Shown here one piece after another: positions 8,196-15,804 of a stretch of DNA of 26,900 nt. The translations under genes and the position numbers were made by a program. Below the pieces are notes generated by a model, which saw only the letters and a program-made list of their open reading frames with translations, was not told the DNA's origin and did no database searches. Each line of letters begins with the position of its first letter. Within the stretch, counting starts at the first letter, position 1. The stretch spans positions 1 to 26,900 of the forward strand of contig CAJVYT010000012.1 in assembly GCA_913009765.1 (NCBI GenBank). Direction: 5' to 3'. The stretch is from an uncultured candidate division Zixibacteria bacterium. Lineage in GTDB: Bacteria; Zixibacteria; MSB-5A5; GN15; FEB-12.

Positions 8196-9488
8196 TTACT
8201 CCGCTTTTACCTGTAAGATTGTAAAATCATCTATCATGTCTTCAGCACATCCTTCTGTAAATGTATCGACCCACTCTTTAACTTTAAGACAAAATTCTTT
8301 TGGAGGAAGGTGATATTCATTCGAGAACACAAGTTCTGCTCTTTCTCTGCCAAAAAGTTGACCCTGGTCATCGGCAGCTTCGGTCAGCCCATCTGTAAAC
8401 AAAAAGAGCCTGTCTCCTGTTTTAAATGGTTGTTCACCTTGCTTGAAAGAAATATCAGGAAATTGACCGATAATCGGTCCCCCCACTGCTAACTCAACAA
8501 CTTTATGCTCCGTAACATCATAAAATAATCCGGGTAGATGACCGGCATTACAAAAGGTAATTTTCATGTCATCAAAATCAAATTTACAGAAGAAAAGAGT
8601 CACAAACATTTCTCTATCTTTTATAATCTCATTTGCCAAAAGATTATTTGTTGTCTCAGCTAATTCTGCAATTGAAATATCTTTATTTTGTTTCAAAGTG
8701 GATTTGATAATTGCCGAGGCTGCCGACATAACAAGTGCTGCCGGAACTCCTTTGTTAGAGACATCCCCCATAATAACTACAAATTTATTATTCTCTAAAA
8801 TTACAACATCATAAAAATCACCGCCGACATCACGGGCAGGAAAATATACAGCACCAATTTCAGCACCTTCTATATGGTCAATATCTTGAGGAAGTATTGT
8901 TTCTTGAATCTGCTTGGCAATGATCATTTCCTGTTCAACCTTTTGGGTTGCCAATCGCTCCTGCATTAATATTGAATTTTCTATTGCAACCGCAACAAAG
9001 GAGAGAAGCATTTCAAGCATATCTTTATCATCATCAGTATAGTTTGAACCATCTGTTTTATTTATAATAATCATCGTGCCATAACAGGTTTCAGATGTTT
9101 GAATCGGTGCAGATATAATTGATTCAAGTGCCATTCCTTCTTCAGAACGAACACCAAGAGATTTTAAAATAACGGTTTCACGATTATTATAACAATAAGA
9201 AGCAATATCAACATCATCTTCATACATCAAAGTTTTCAGAAATTCTTCATTAACTCCCCATGACGCTTTTCCTACGAGCTTATTATTTTCATCAAGAAGA
9301 ATCCCGCCGACTTCACCATTTACCAATCGAATTGACATCTCCATGACAACCGACAAAACAGCATCTATTTCATGAATTGATGTAATCACTGTCCCCATCA
9401 GGGCAAGATCTTTCAGATTTGCTTTATGTTCTGCAAACCTGCTTTCTAATTCATCATATTTATTTTCTAAATTTAAAATAGTTTCCAT
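8196..9488 (-). CDS. GAF-domain RsbU/SpoIIE-type PP2C serine phosphatase
   Basis: 430 residues. A short N-terminal coiled-coil-like helix (1-30) leads into a GAF sensor domain (about 33-175), then a linker helix with IAKQIQETILPQ and a SpoIIE-type PP2C domain (about 208-428). Metal-binding acidic motifs are visible: DVGGDFYD (220-227), MGDVSNKG (240-247), FTDGLTEA and DMIDDFT. Such enzymes sense a ligand or redox signal through GAF and dephosphorylate the STAS protein. There is no membrane segment, so it is cytoplasmic. The ATG at 9488 has no clear Shine-Dalgarno; instead a UUCG-loop hairpin lies directly upstream. An internal start at M31 is possible but would remove the leading helix. Confidence 0.93.
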   Translation of the reverse strand: METILNLENKYDELESRFAEHKANLKDLALMGTVITSIHEIDAVLSVVMEMSIRLVNGEVGGILLDENNKLVGKASWGVNEEFLKTLMYEDDVDIASYCYNNRETVILKSLGVRSEEGMALESIISAPIQTSETCYGTMIIINKTDGSNYTDDDKDMLEMLLSFVAVAIENSILMQERLATQKVEQEMIIAKQIQETILPQDIDHIEGAEIGAVYFPARDVGGDFYDVVILENNKFVVIMGDVSNKGVPAALVMSAASAIIKSTLKQNKDISIAELAETTNNLLANEIIKDREMFVTLFFCKFDFDDMKITFCNAGHLPGLFYDVTEHKVVELAVGGPIIGQFPDISFKQGEQPFKTGDRLFLFTDGLTEAADDQGQLFGRERAELVFSNEYHLPPKEFCLKVKEWVDTFTEGCAEDMIDDFTILQVKAE

Positions 9489-9502
9489 AATACCGAAGTA
9501 TC
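9489..9502 (-). promoter_or_regulatory. cUUCGg tetraloop hairpin abutting the phosphatase start codon
   Basis: Minus-strand AUAC-UUCG-GUAU (9501-9490) forms a 4-bp stem with the extra-stable C(UUCG)G tetraloop, extendable by a G-U pair, ending at most one base before the ATG at 9488. No purine-rich ribosome binding site is seen between it and der. The structure is seen directly; an effect on translation is inferred. Confidence 0.35.
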
Positions 9503-9584
9503 GGCATTTTGAGAAAAAACATGATTAAATCAGTGATTTTATTGGGGTTTTTCCTAATAAATGAGTAAATATTAAAGACAGATT

Positions 9585-10898
9585 CTATCTTTTTTTGAAT
9601 TTAAGACGGATAGACACACCTTCAAAACCAAATTCTTTGCGAAGTTGATTTGAAAGATAGTTCACATACGCCTTATCTATCAGTTCAGGAAAATTTGAGA
9701 AAAATATAAATGTCGGAGGGGCAACTTCAGATTGAGTCAAATAATAGAAACGAATGTATTTACCTTTTTTGGCAGGCGGATGGGTACGATTCGTAGCTTT
9801 TTCTAAAAAATCATTTAATTCAGGTGTGGAAATACGTTTCAAGTTTTCATCATGTGTATTTTTTAATAATGAGATAACCTTGCCAAGTCTCTGCCCTGAT
9901 AATGCTGATATATATATTAACGGAATATATGAATACATTGAAATAATATCTTTTATATCCTGTGTAAACTTATCGGCTGTATGTGTATCTTTTTCAATTA
10001 AATCCCATTTATTAACAGCAATAACAGCAGGACGACGCATTGATGTAACCTTATCCAAAATCCGCTGATCCTGACTTGAAACTTTCTCGGTGGCATCTAT
10101 TAATACCAAAGCAACATCTGATGCTTCCAAGGCACGATCTGTTCTCAAAGTTGTATAAAATTCAACAGATTCCTGTACTTTATATTTTCGACGTAACCCT
10201 GCTGTATCAACCAATGTAAATCGATCGCCGTCAAATTCAAAAGGTGTGTCAACCGAATCACGGGTAGTCCCGGCAATTGGTGAAACTATCAATCTGTCAT
10301 ACCCGACTAACTTATTAATAAATGATGATTTCCCGACATTTGGACGACCGACTAATGCGATACGAACAGTGTTTGAACTATCTAAAGAATCAGGAGCCTG
10401 TTCTGGAAGTGCTTCAACTAATTTATCAAGCAGTTCACCAACTCCCAATCCGACTGTTGCCGATACCGGTACAGGTTCTCCCAAACCGAGTTTCATGAAT
10501 TCATATATTTGTAATTCCGATTCCTGATTATCAACTTTATTTGAAATCAGTAGACATCTTTTCTTTTCTTTTTTTAAAGATTTGGCAATTTTCATATCAA
10601 CAGAATCAATCCCAATATGTGAATCAACAACAAACAGAACAAGGTCTGATTCATTTATTGCAAAATCGGTTTGATCGGTAATTAATTTTTCCATTAAATC
10701 CGACGAATCAGGCACAATACCGCCGGTATCTATAAGATAAAATTCCTGTCCTGCCCAATCGCAGACAGCATAATTTCGGTCACGAGTTACCCCCGGTTGT
10801 TCATCAACAACAGCTATTCTTTTTTGAAGAAATCTGTTAAACAACGAAGATTTACCGACATTTGGACGACCGATAATTGCTACGGTTGGGATTTTCAA
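9585..10898 (-). CDS. der: Der (EngA) double-GTPase ribosome assembly factor
   Basis: 437 residues, normal Der length. Two tandem GTPase domains each have a P-loop GRPNVGKSS (residue 10 onward and again near 182), G3 motifs LIDTGG and LVDTAGLRRK, and G4 motifs SNKVD and VNKWDLI. A C-terminal KH-like domain (about 350-437) includes the typical PPTFIFFSNFPELI and YLSNQLRKEFGFEGVSIRL. Der binds the 50S subunit during its maturation. Its first four bases overlap the end of the DUF512 gene (ATGA overlap), which indicates translational coupling. The 96-nt gap to the phosphatase downstream holds only an imperfect AT-rich inverted repeat. Confidence 0.98.
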   Translation of the reverse strand: MKIPTVAIIGRPNVGKSSLFNRFLQKRIAVVDEQPGVTRDRNYAVCDWAGQEFYLIDTGGIVPDSSDLMEKLITDQTDFAINESDLVLFVVDSHIGIDSVDMKIAKSLKKEKKRCLLISNKVDNQESELQIYEFMKLGLGEPVPVSATVGLGVGELLDKLVEALPEQAPDSLDSSNTVRIALVGRPNVGKSSFINKLVGYDRLIVSPIAGTTRDSVDTPFEFDGDRFTLVDTAGLRRKYKVQESVEFYTTLRTDRALEASDVALVLIDATEKVSSQDQRILDKVTSMRRPAVIAVNKWDLIEKDTHTADKFTQDIKDIISMYSYIPLIYISALSGQRLGKVISLLKNTHDENLKRISTPELNDFLEKATNRTHPPAKKGKYIRFYYLTQSEVAPPTFIFFSNFPELIDKAYVNYLSNQLRKEFGFEGVSIRLKFKKR

Positions 10899-12178
10899 TT
10901 GTACACCTCTTTTAATGTCTCCGCCAAATTATATTGACCGATAACAACTTCTTTGTTCAATGCTGTTGTAAACTGTTTTAGCGAAAGATTATCTAAAAAA
11001 AGATCATCGTTATTAATACAGTTTGGAGGAAGCAGAACGGTATCAAAATCTTCATGTTTTATCCGAGCCTGCCTTAGCATATCCTGTCCGGTCAAAAGTC
11101 CTGAAACAGTTACTTGTGTACCCCAAAACTTATTTTCTACAGGAATAATTTCAAGATTGAGATTCAGTTCATTTTGGATATACGGTAATATCTCTTTTGA
11201 TAAAAATGGATACGCTGAATAACCGGTTAAAAACAAAACCCGTTTGTCTGATTTCAATGTTTTTAGTTTTGCTTTACGATAGTTAAACATAGTGATAAAC
11301 TCGCGTACCATACCGATACCGTTTTCAAATTGTGACATATCTTCATAAGTATGACGTGCAGGAAACGGTCGTTTTGCTTCAACATAAAATTCATCTGATG
11401 CCCATACAAAACGGGTACCATATTTATCTAAAAACTCTTTTTGTCTTTTTTCTATATAGTCAATTATTTCAGCTGCTTCATCTGTACGATAATTTCTTAG
11501 ATTAGGAAGATGTTCCCGATACTTAGTCAATCCAACCGGAACAACAGCAAGTGTTTCAACATCGGGACAAAGTTCAGAAAGTTGATTGATAGTTTTCTCT
11601 AAATATTTCCCGTCATTTACACCGGGGCAAAGAACAACTTGGGTATGCACCGTAATTCCATTTTGAGTCAAATATTTTATCGTCGGAATTATAGGTGCGA
11701 GTTTTTCGTTTTTCAACATACACCTGCGAAGAGTATCATCGGACGCATGCACCGAAACATAAATCGGAGACAACCGCTGTTCAATAATTCTATCTAAATC
11801 TTCTTGAGTTGTATTTGAAAGAGTAACAAAATTACCATGAGTAAACGAAAGACGGTAATCTTCATCTTTTACATACAATGCTTTCCGCATCCCTTTAGGA
11901 TGTTGATGCACAAAACAAAAAATACAACTATTACGGCAAACCTTAATTCTACCGTCATCTAAAGTCAGCCCAAGATCATCAGTATAGAAATCTTCAAAGT
12001 CAAAAACAATCTCCTCACCTTTGGTATCAGCAAAAACAATACTAATATTCTCATCAGTTGTTTTAAACCGAAAATCTATTGAATCAATAATTTCGCTGCC
12101 GTTGACAGATTTTATTGTGTACCCCGGACGTACATACCCAAAAAGAGGTGAATCCGGTTCTACTGCTGAAATTTTCAT
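10895..12178 (-). CDS. DUF512 radical-SAM-like Fe-S protein with N-terminal PDZ-like domain
   Basis: 427 residues. The N-terminus (1-45) is PDZ-like (PDSPLFGYVRPGYTIKSVNG). The cysteine motif C81-x3-C85-x2-C88 (CRNSCIFC) is the radical-SAM cluster signature, followed by RLSFTHGNFVTLSN and YVSVHASD, as in DUF512 proteins. The C-terminal half (about 300-427) is the DUF512 domain with VLFLTGYSAYPF and VTVSGLLTGQDM. The substrate is unknown for the family. The same DUF512-der order occurs in many bacteria. Start: AAGG lies 6 nt before the ATG and a strong promoter (12235-12262) lies about 60 nt upstream, making this the first gene of the long minus-strand run. Confidence 0.92.
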   Translation of the reverse strand: MKISAVEPDSPLFGYVRPGYTIKSVNGSEIIDSIDFRFKTTDENISIVFADTKGEEIVFDFEDFYTDDLGLTLDDGRIKVCRNSCIFCFVHQHPKGMRKALYVKDEDYRLSFTHGNFVTLSNTTQEDLDRIIEQRLSPIYVSVHASDDTLRRCMLKNEKLAPIIPTIKYLTQNGITVHTQVVLCPGVNDGKYLEKTINQLSELCPDVETLAVVPVGLTKYREHLPNLRNYRTDEAAEIIDYIEKRQKEFLDKYGTRFVWASDEFYVEAKRPFPARHTYEDMSQFENGIGMVREFITMFNYRKAKLKTLKSDKRVLFLTGYSAYPFLSKEILPYIQNELNLNLEIIPVENKFWGTQVTVSGLLTGQDMLRQARIKHEDFDTVLLPPNCINNDDLFLDNLSLKQFTTALNKEVVIGQYNLAETLKEVYN

Positions 12179-12234
12179 ACTAACCTTATATCACGTTAAA
12201 CTGATTATTGCTTCCAATGCTCTATTCAGCCCAC

Positions 12235-12262
12235 AATGTATCATTTAATTTGTTTTTGTCAA
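12235..12262 (-). promoter_or_regulatory. Sigma-70-type promoter for the DUF512-der(-signalling) operon
   Basis: On the minus strand TTGACA (12262-12257) is followed after 16 nt by TACATT (12240-12235). Transcription would start near 12228 and give a leader of about 50 nt before the ATG at 12178. It is the best -35/-10 match upstream of the 12-kb co-directional gene run. Confidence 0.6.
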
Positions 12263-12320
12263 CATATACTCTTTTAAGTTGTTGGAAGAATAAAAGTTGA
12301 AATAAGGTAGGTTGAGCTAT

Positions 12321-13076
12321 TTAGTCTTTATTTTTATCTCTTTGCGTAATTCTAACTACTATAATTGAAACTTCATAGAGAAAATAAAGCGGAACAGCGA
12401 GCAGAAGCTGCGTAAAAACATCAGGTGGAGTAATTATTGCCCCAACAACTAAAATAACGACAATAGCGTATCTTCGTCCTTTGGACAGCATCTTTGAGTT
12501 GATAATCCCGATTTTGCCCAAAAAGTAGCTCAATAACGGCATCTGAAAACCAAAGCCGAATGCCATAAGCAGCAGCCCAACAAAGCTGATATAACTGCCG
12601 ATTGTTATAGTGTTTTCTATCTGTTCTCCGGCAAATCCAATTAAAAAGGCAAATGATACCGGCAAAACAACTTTAAAACAAAAAGCTGCTCCGATTAGAA
12701 ATAAAATCGTAGAAATAAGCACAAGCGGAATAATCATCATTCGTTCTTTTTTGTAAAGACCGGGAGCAATAAATGCCCACAGTTGATAAAAAACAAACGG
12801 GAGAGAAACTAATACTCCAACAATAAGAGATAATTTGATATAGGCGTAAAATGTTCCTGTGACGGCAATATTATACAGTTTAACATCGCCAAGAGGAATC
12901 CGTACAAAATCGACAAGATAATGAGCAAAATTAAAAGCAACAAAAGCACAAACAATCACCGCTAAAACCGATTTTATCAACCTCCATCGGAGTTCTTCCA
13001 AATGGTCTAAAAACGGCATTGAGTTATTGCTTTTTATAATACCGTCTTCTAATCTGTCATGTTTTTGTTCATCCAT
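12321..13076 (-). CDS. tatC: TatC, Sec-independent translocase core subunit
   Basis: 251 residues from the ATG at 13076. The cytoplasmic N-terminal motif MPFLDHLEELRWRL begins at residue 20, followed by six predicted membrane helices with FYQLWAFIAPGLYKKER after helix 2 and FGFGFQMPL in the middle, all hallmarks of TatC. It recognises the twin-arginine signal of folded exported proteins. The reading frame stays open upstream to 13223, which would add 49 residues, but that stretch is palindromic repeat DNA and TatC proteins are normally ~250 residues, so the internal ATG is preferred. A TATAAT (about 13098-13103) lies just upstream of it. No tatA/B is in the window. The Fe-S protein at 22885 is a probable substrate. 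Confidence 0.93.
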   Translation of the reverse strand: MDEQKHDRLEDGIIKSNNSMPFLDHLEELRWRLIKSVLAVIVCAFVAFNFAHYLVDFVRIPLGDVKLYNIAVTGTFYAYIKLSLIVGVLVSLPFVFYQLWAFIAPGLYKKERMMIIPLVLISTILFLIGAAFCFKVVLPVSFAFLIGFAGEQIENTITIGSYISFVGLLLMAFGFGFQMPLLSYFLGKIGIINSKMLSKGRRYAIVVILVVGAIITPPDVFTQLLLAVPLYFLYEVSIIVVRITQRDKNKD

Positions 13077-13130
13077 ACGTCTGCAAATGTCAGAAAAATT
13101 ATAGCTTTTGTCAATGAGTAAATTAAGTAG

Positions 13131-13301
13131 GTCAAGCTCCCTGCAGTCTTGACTTTTTTTAATAGTAGGTCGCGGTTCCGTTGGTTTGAAATCGTCAGAT
13201 TTCAAAATCGAGAAACCCGACAAAATATGAAAGTTTAGTAAATAACGATGTTGGGTTTTTCCATGACAGAATCTAACTATTCTATATTGTCAGAACCCAA
13301 C
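13131..13301. repeat. Cluster of palindromic repeats upstream of tatC
   Basis: Three inverted repeats lie side by side. GTCAAG (13131-13136) pairs with CTTGAC (13148-13153) and is followed on the plus strand by seven T. TTTGAAATC (13185-13193) pairs with GATTTCAAA (13198-13206) across 4 nt. GTTGGGTT (13250-13257) pairs with AACCCAAC (13294-13301), with TGACAGAAT and ATTCT...TGTCA nested inside. The compact hairpins look like an interspersed intergenic repeat rather than coding DNA. The first could also act as a plus-strand terminator. Confidence 0.5.
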
Positions 13302-13324
13302 CTACAAGACAGTATCTACACTTA

Positions 13325-13348
13325 CTACTCCAACAGCTTTTTCATCTC
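13325..13348 (-). repeat. Distal copy of the nrdR 3' end (24-bp direct repeat)
   Basis: Identical over 24 bp to 14505-14528, which is the last seven codons and stop of nrdR. This copy is not attached to an nrdR gene: it lies 1 nt beyond the stop of the exported protein gene at 13350. Flanking bases on both sides differ from those at nrdR. Confidence 0.9.
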
Positions 13349-13349
13349 C

Positions 13350-14390
13350 TTATAGATGACCAGCAATACTAATATAATAATTAGTACCACCACAAGTTGT
13401 TTTGGTTCCAAACCCTATAGCATCATTACGAATAATAACCTGATTGGGAGCAATGCGTTCAACATCTTTCGGATAACATCTCAATGCAGAATTATCATAT
13501 TGTACTATAATTTTATGAGGGTTTACAATCTTTAGCAAGATAAATGATGACGGCAACAGTATTGACTCTACTGAATTATCTTGTGGTTTTTTTATTAAAA
13601 ATTCTTCGCCAACTCTTACAATTGATTCAGATGTTTTTTTTACAGAACCTCCGTCCCCTCCACTCTCAGAAGATATTGTTAAGAGTATTTTATTTAGATT
13701 TCGTCTTTTTAAATGTTCAAGTGATTTCTGTTTCTTAACTAAACTCACATCACCATCTGTTTTATAAGAAAATACCGATGTCTTTGATTCAATTGTGAGT
13801 TTATAATAATCAGGATGCGTGCAATTAAAAATTCCTATTCCAGGCATGATTCTATTTATTTGGCATTCATAATTACCTTGAGAATCCGAAACTGCTGTCA
13901 ATACTGTGTCTAATAACTCAAATCTAATCTCTGCTCCTTCTATAGGCAATTTACTTTTAGTATCTATTACATGTCCCGTAAGTATTGAACGCCTCATTTG
14001 CGATTTAGAGATTTGGAAGCTTGAGAACTTTTGGGAAGTTTCAACTTTAATACTAATTGGTTTTAGCCAAACAGAAATCTCCATTGTCGTATCATTGGCG
14101 ACCAAAACAGACTTTATAGTTTCACTATGATAATCTTGATGTGAGAATTTCATAGAATGATAACCGACCTCTACAATTATTCCAACCCTTTTTGTATTAT
14201 GAGGTATAAATGAGATTGAGTCATCAATAGTTGTTACAACATCACTAATAGGATCACCCGTAGTGACATCAAAGACCCTTGCCTTTATCTCTCCCCCAGG
14301 TAAAACAATTATAGGATTTGTCATCGCATGATCATAAATACTTAAAACAATGACTACCCAAACTATAATGAATAAGTATTTATACATCAT
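13350..14390 (-). CDS. Exported protein with two carboxypeptidase-regulatory-like domains
   Basis: 346 residues. An N-terminal hydrophobic segment (about 4-20, YLFIIVWVVIVLSIY) looks like a signal peptide or anchor. Residues about 33-115 (GGEIKARVFDVTTGDPISDVV) and 136-210 (LTGHVIDTKSKLPIEGAEIRF, then DSQGNYECQI) each have the G.V.D..T..PI..A pattern of carboxypeptidase-regulatory-like beta-sandwich domains, common in surface proteins of FCB-type bacteria. The last ~130 residues are not recognised. It probably acts outside the inner membrane; no enzymatic motif is seen. AAGGATTA precedes the start, where two ATGs adjoin. The gene is bracketed by 24-bp direct repeats derived from nrdR, suggesting it was inserted. 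Confidence 0.75.
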   Translation of the reverse strand: MMYKYLFIIVWVVIVLSIYDHAMTNPIIVLPGGEIKARVFDVTTGDPISDVVTTIDDSISFIPHNTKRVGIIVEVGYHSMKFSHQDYHSETIKSVLVANDTTMEISVWLKPISIKVETSQKFSSFQISKSQMRRSILTGHVIDTKSKLPIEGAEIRFELLDTVLTAVSDSQGNYECQINRIMPGIGIFNCTHPDYYKLTIESKTSVFSYKTDGDVSLVKKQKSLEHLKRRNLNKILLTISSESGGDGGSVKKTSESIVRVGEEFLIKKPQDNSVESILLPSSFILLKIVNPHKIIVQYDNSALRCYPKDVERIAPNQVIIRNDAIGFGTKTTCGGTNYYISIAGHL

Positions 14391-14504
14391 TAATCCTTAT
14401 AGAAAAAACAATTTATACATAATAAAAACGAATCAGAATTTTATTTGTTGAATATTTTATCAAAAAATCAATAAAGATTTATAGTTAGAAAAGCATTCAA
14501 GCTG

Positions 14505-14528
14505 CTACTCCAACAGCTTTTTCATCTC
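14505..14528 (-). repeat. Proximal copy of 24-bp direct repeat (3' end of nrdR)
   Basis: This copy is the natural end of nrdR, in frame, finishing with TAG. Together with 13325-13348 it brackets 1,156 bp that contain the exported protein gene. Confidence 0.9.
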
Positions 14529-14954
14529 TTCTAAAAATTCTTCTTTATCTTTAAATTTACGATACACCGACGCAAACCGAACATACGCTATTTCATCAAC
14601 AGGACGAAGCTTTTCCATCACCATTTCGCCGATTTCTTGTGATGATATTTCGTTTTTGTTTTTGCTTTTTATATTCTGTTCAATTTCTGATGTCATCGTA
14701 TCGATTTCTTTAGGAGAGACAGGACGTTTATTGCAGGCGAGTTTGATACCATAGAGCAGTTTATAACGGTCATAAGGTTCCCGCCGATTATCAGATTTGG
14801 TCACAGTCAAAGTTCCCTGCTCAACATATTCGTAAGTAGTAAACCGTTCTTTGCATTTAAGACATTCTCGACGACGGCGAATGGCAGCGTTGTCTTGCGA
14901 CGGACGACTATCGACTACTTTATCTTCTTCATGTCCACACTTCGGGCATTTCAT
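14505..14954 (-). CDS. nrdR: NrdR, ribonucleotide reductase transcriptional repressor
   Basis: 149 residues, the usual length. An N-terminal zinc ribbon has C3/C6 and C31/C34 (MKCPKCG and CLKCKERF) with the DNA-binding arginine run IRRRR before the second pair. An ATP-cone domain follows (about 49-139, TVTKSDNRREPYDRYKL and KRPVSP). NrdR senses ATP/dATP and represses nrd genes at NrdR boxes. The gene is intact despite the insertion-like event at its 3' end. A perfect TTGAT-N4-ATCAA palindrome lies 35 nt upstream of the start, next to a TATACT -10-like hexamer. No nrd reductase genes are in the window. Confidence 0.97.
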   Translation of the reverse strand: MKCPKCGHEEDKVVDSRPSQDNAAIRRRRECLKCKERFTTYEYVEQGTLTVTKSDNRREPYDRYKLLYGIKLACNKRPVSPKEIDTMTSEIEQNIKSKNKNEISSQEIGEMVMEKLRPVDEIAYVRFASVYRKFKDKEEFLEEMKKLLE

Positions 14955-14988
14955 TTATTTGTTATTCTCATCTTTTTATTTTTTCATT

Positions 14989-15002
14989 TTGATTCTAATC
15001 AA
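14989..15002. promoter_or_regulatory. FNR/CRP-family-type palindrome upstream of nrdR
   Basis: TTGATTCTAATCAA is a perfect match to TTGAT-N4-ATCAA, the classical FNR site. It lies just downstream of TATACT (minus strand, 15010-15005), at the expected transcription start, where a bound regulator would repress. A second half-site (TTGAT) lies further upstream near 15015. No FNR gene is seen, so the regulator is inferred. Confidence 0.45.
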
Positions 15003-15031
15003 CTAGTATACATTAATCAATCTATTTCTCC

Positions 15032-15088
15032 TGTAGGGTTCAGGCCTGCCTGAACCTCTCTTAGGAACAGGCAGGCCTGTTCCCTACA
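15032..15088. repeat. REP unit A (two-hairpin palindromic repeat)
   Basis: Two linked palindromes: GGTTCAGG-CCTG-CCTGAACC (15037-15056) and GGAACAGG-CAGG-CCTGTTCC (15064-15083), enclosed by TGTAGGG and CCCTACA. It ends 1 nt before the RAYT stop codon. Confidence 0.9.
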
Positions 15089-15089
15089 A

Positions 15090-15620
15090 CTATAAAATCA
15101 TTTTTGAATAATAATTTTTATCTATTATATTTGCTTTTTGATTTTCTATATCCAGAGACCATTTTAAGGGATTATTTTGAATATACTCTCTCATATTTAT
15201 TAAAGTTTTTTCATTTCTTATAATATGATCATAGTATGATTTTTGCCAACCAAAATCAAACTCAGACTCAGACTCTCTCGCTAATTTAGTAACAGACGAC
15301 TTATAAGAACCAACAACAACAGACAATAATTGTTTTCTTGTATGGGCTTTAGTTGAATTATCATCAAGTATAATTATTATTCCATGTACATGATTTGGCA
15401 TAACAACAAATTCATCCAGCTCTATTCCCTCATGATGTTGAGGTAATTCTAACCATTTATTTTGAGAATATTGCCCTATTATAGATAATTTCATTTTATC
15501 ATTAATAACGTTTCCAAAAAAATTAAATTTATTAGCAGTACAGATTGTAATAAAATAAAACCCTGCCGAATTGTAGTCATATCCTTTTAGTCTATTTGGT
15601 TTTCTTCTATAAAAAGTCAT
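15090..15620 (-). CDS. REP-associated tyrosine transposase (RAYT, Y1_Tnp family)
   Basis: 176 residues, normal for the family. The N-terminus has YDYNSAGFYFITICTANK, then the metal-binding HUH-type motif VVMPNHVHGIIII (His 77 and 79) and the tyrosine region GWQKSYYDHIIRN (catalytic Tyr 129 or 130), ending with EYIQNNPLKW. RAYTs are single-strand nucleases thought to mobilise REP palindromes. The gene is framed by REP units A and B, with unit C close by, a typical REPtron. The ribosome binding site is weak. A broken homologue is at 18261-18455. Confidence 0.93.
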   Translation of the reverse strand: MTFYRRKPNRLKGYDYNSAGFYFITICTANKFNFFGNVINDKMKLSIIGQYSQNKWLELPQHHEGIELDEFVVMPNHVHGIIIILDDNSTKAHTRKQLLSVVVGSYKSSVTKLARESESEFDFGWQKSYYDHIIRNEKTLINMREYIQNNPLKWSLDIENQKANIIDKNYYSKMIL

Positions 15621-15640
15621 ATCATAAAATTCTTTATCTT

Positions 15641-15694
15641 TGTAGGGTTCAGGCCTGCCTGAACCTCTCTTAGGACAAGCATGCCTGTTCCCTA
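15641..15694. repeat. REP unit B (degenerate second hairpin)
   Basis: TGTAGGG followed by the same first palindrome as unit A, linker TCTCTTA, then a damaged second palindrome (GGACAAGCATGCCTGTTCC, one base lost and others changed) and CCCTA. It lies 20 nt upstream of the RAYT start. Confidence 0.85.
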
Positions 15695-15802
15695 AAAATA
15701 AATTTGTTCACCTACTATAATTCCTGCGTGACGCAACGCAGAATCAAAATCTTCTGAACCATTTATTATTTGATAAATCTTATACGCTCTGTTATCTTTT
15801 TG
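15692..15802 (-). pseudogene. Unrecognised coding-like fragment trapped between REP units
   Basis: The minus strand reads 36 sense codons to a TAG that overlaps the edge of REP unit B; the peptide includes NRAYKIYQIINGSEDF and DSALRHAGIIVGEQIYF. It has balanced amino-acid content and no start codon at its upstream side, where REP unit C begins. It looks like the C-terminus of a gene cut by REP insertion, but it could be a chance frame. The family is not recognised. Confidence 0.3.
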
Positions 15803-15804
15803 TT

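Noticed and set aside
9535..9565. Inverted repeat TTATTGGG/CCTAATAA between der and the phosphatase gene
   Set aside because: On the transcribed minus strand it contains an A-C mismatch and lacks a T-run, so it is a poor terminator.
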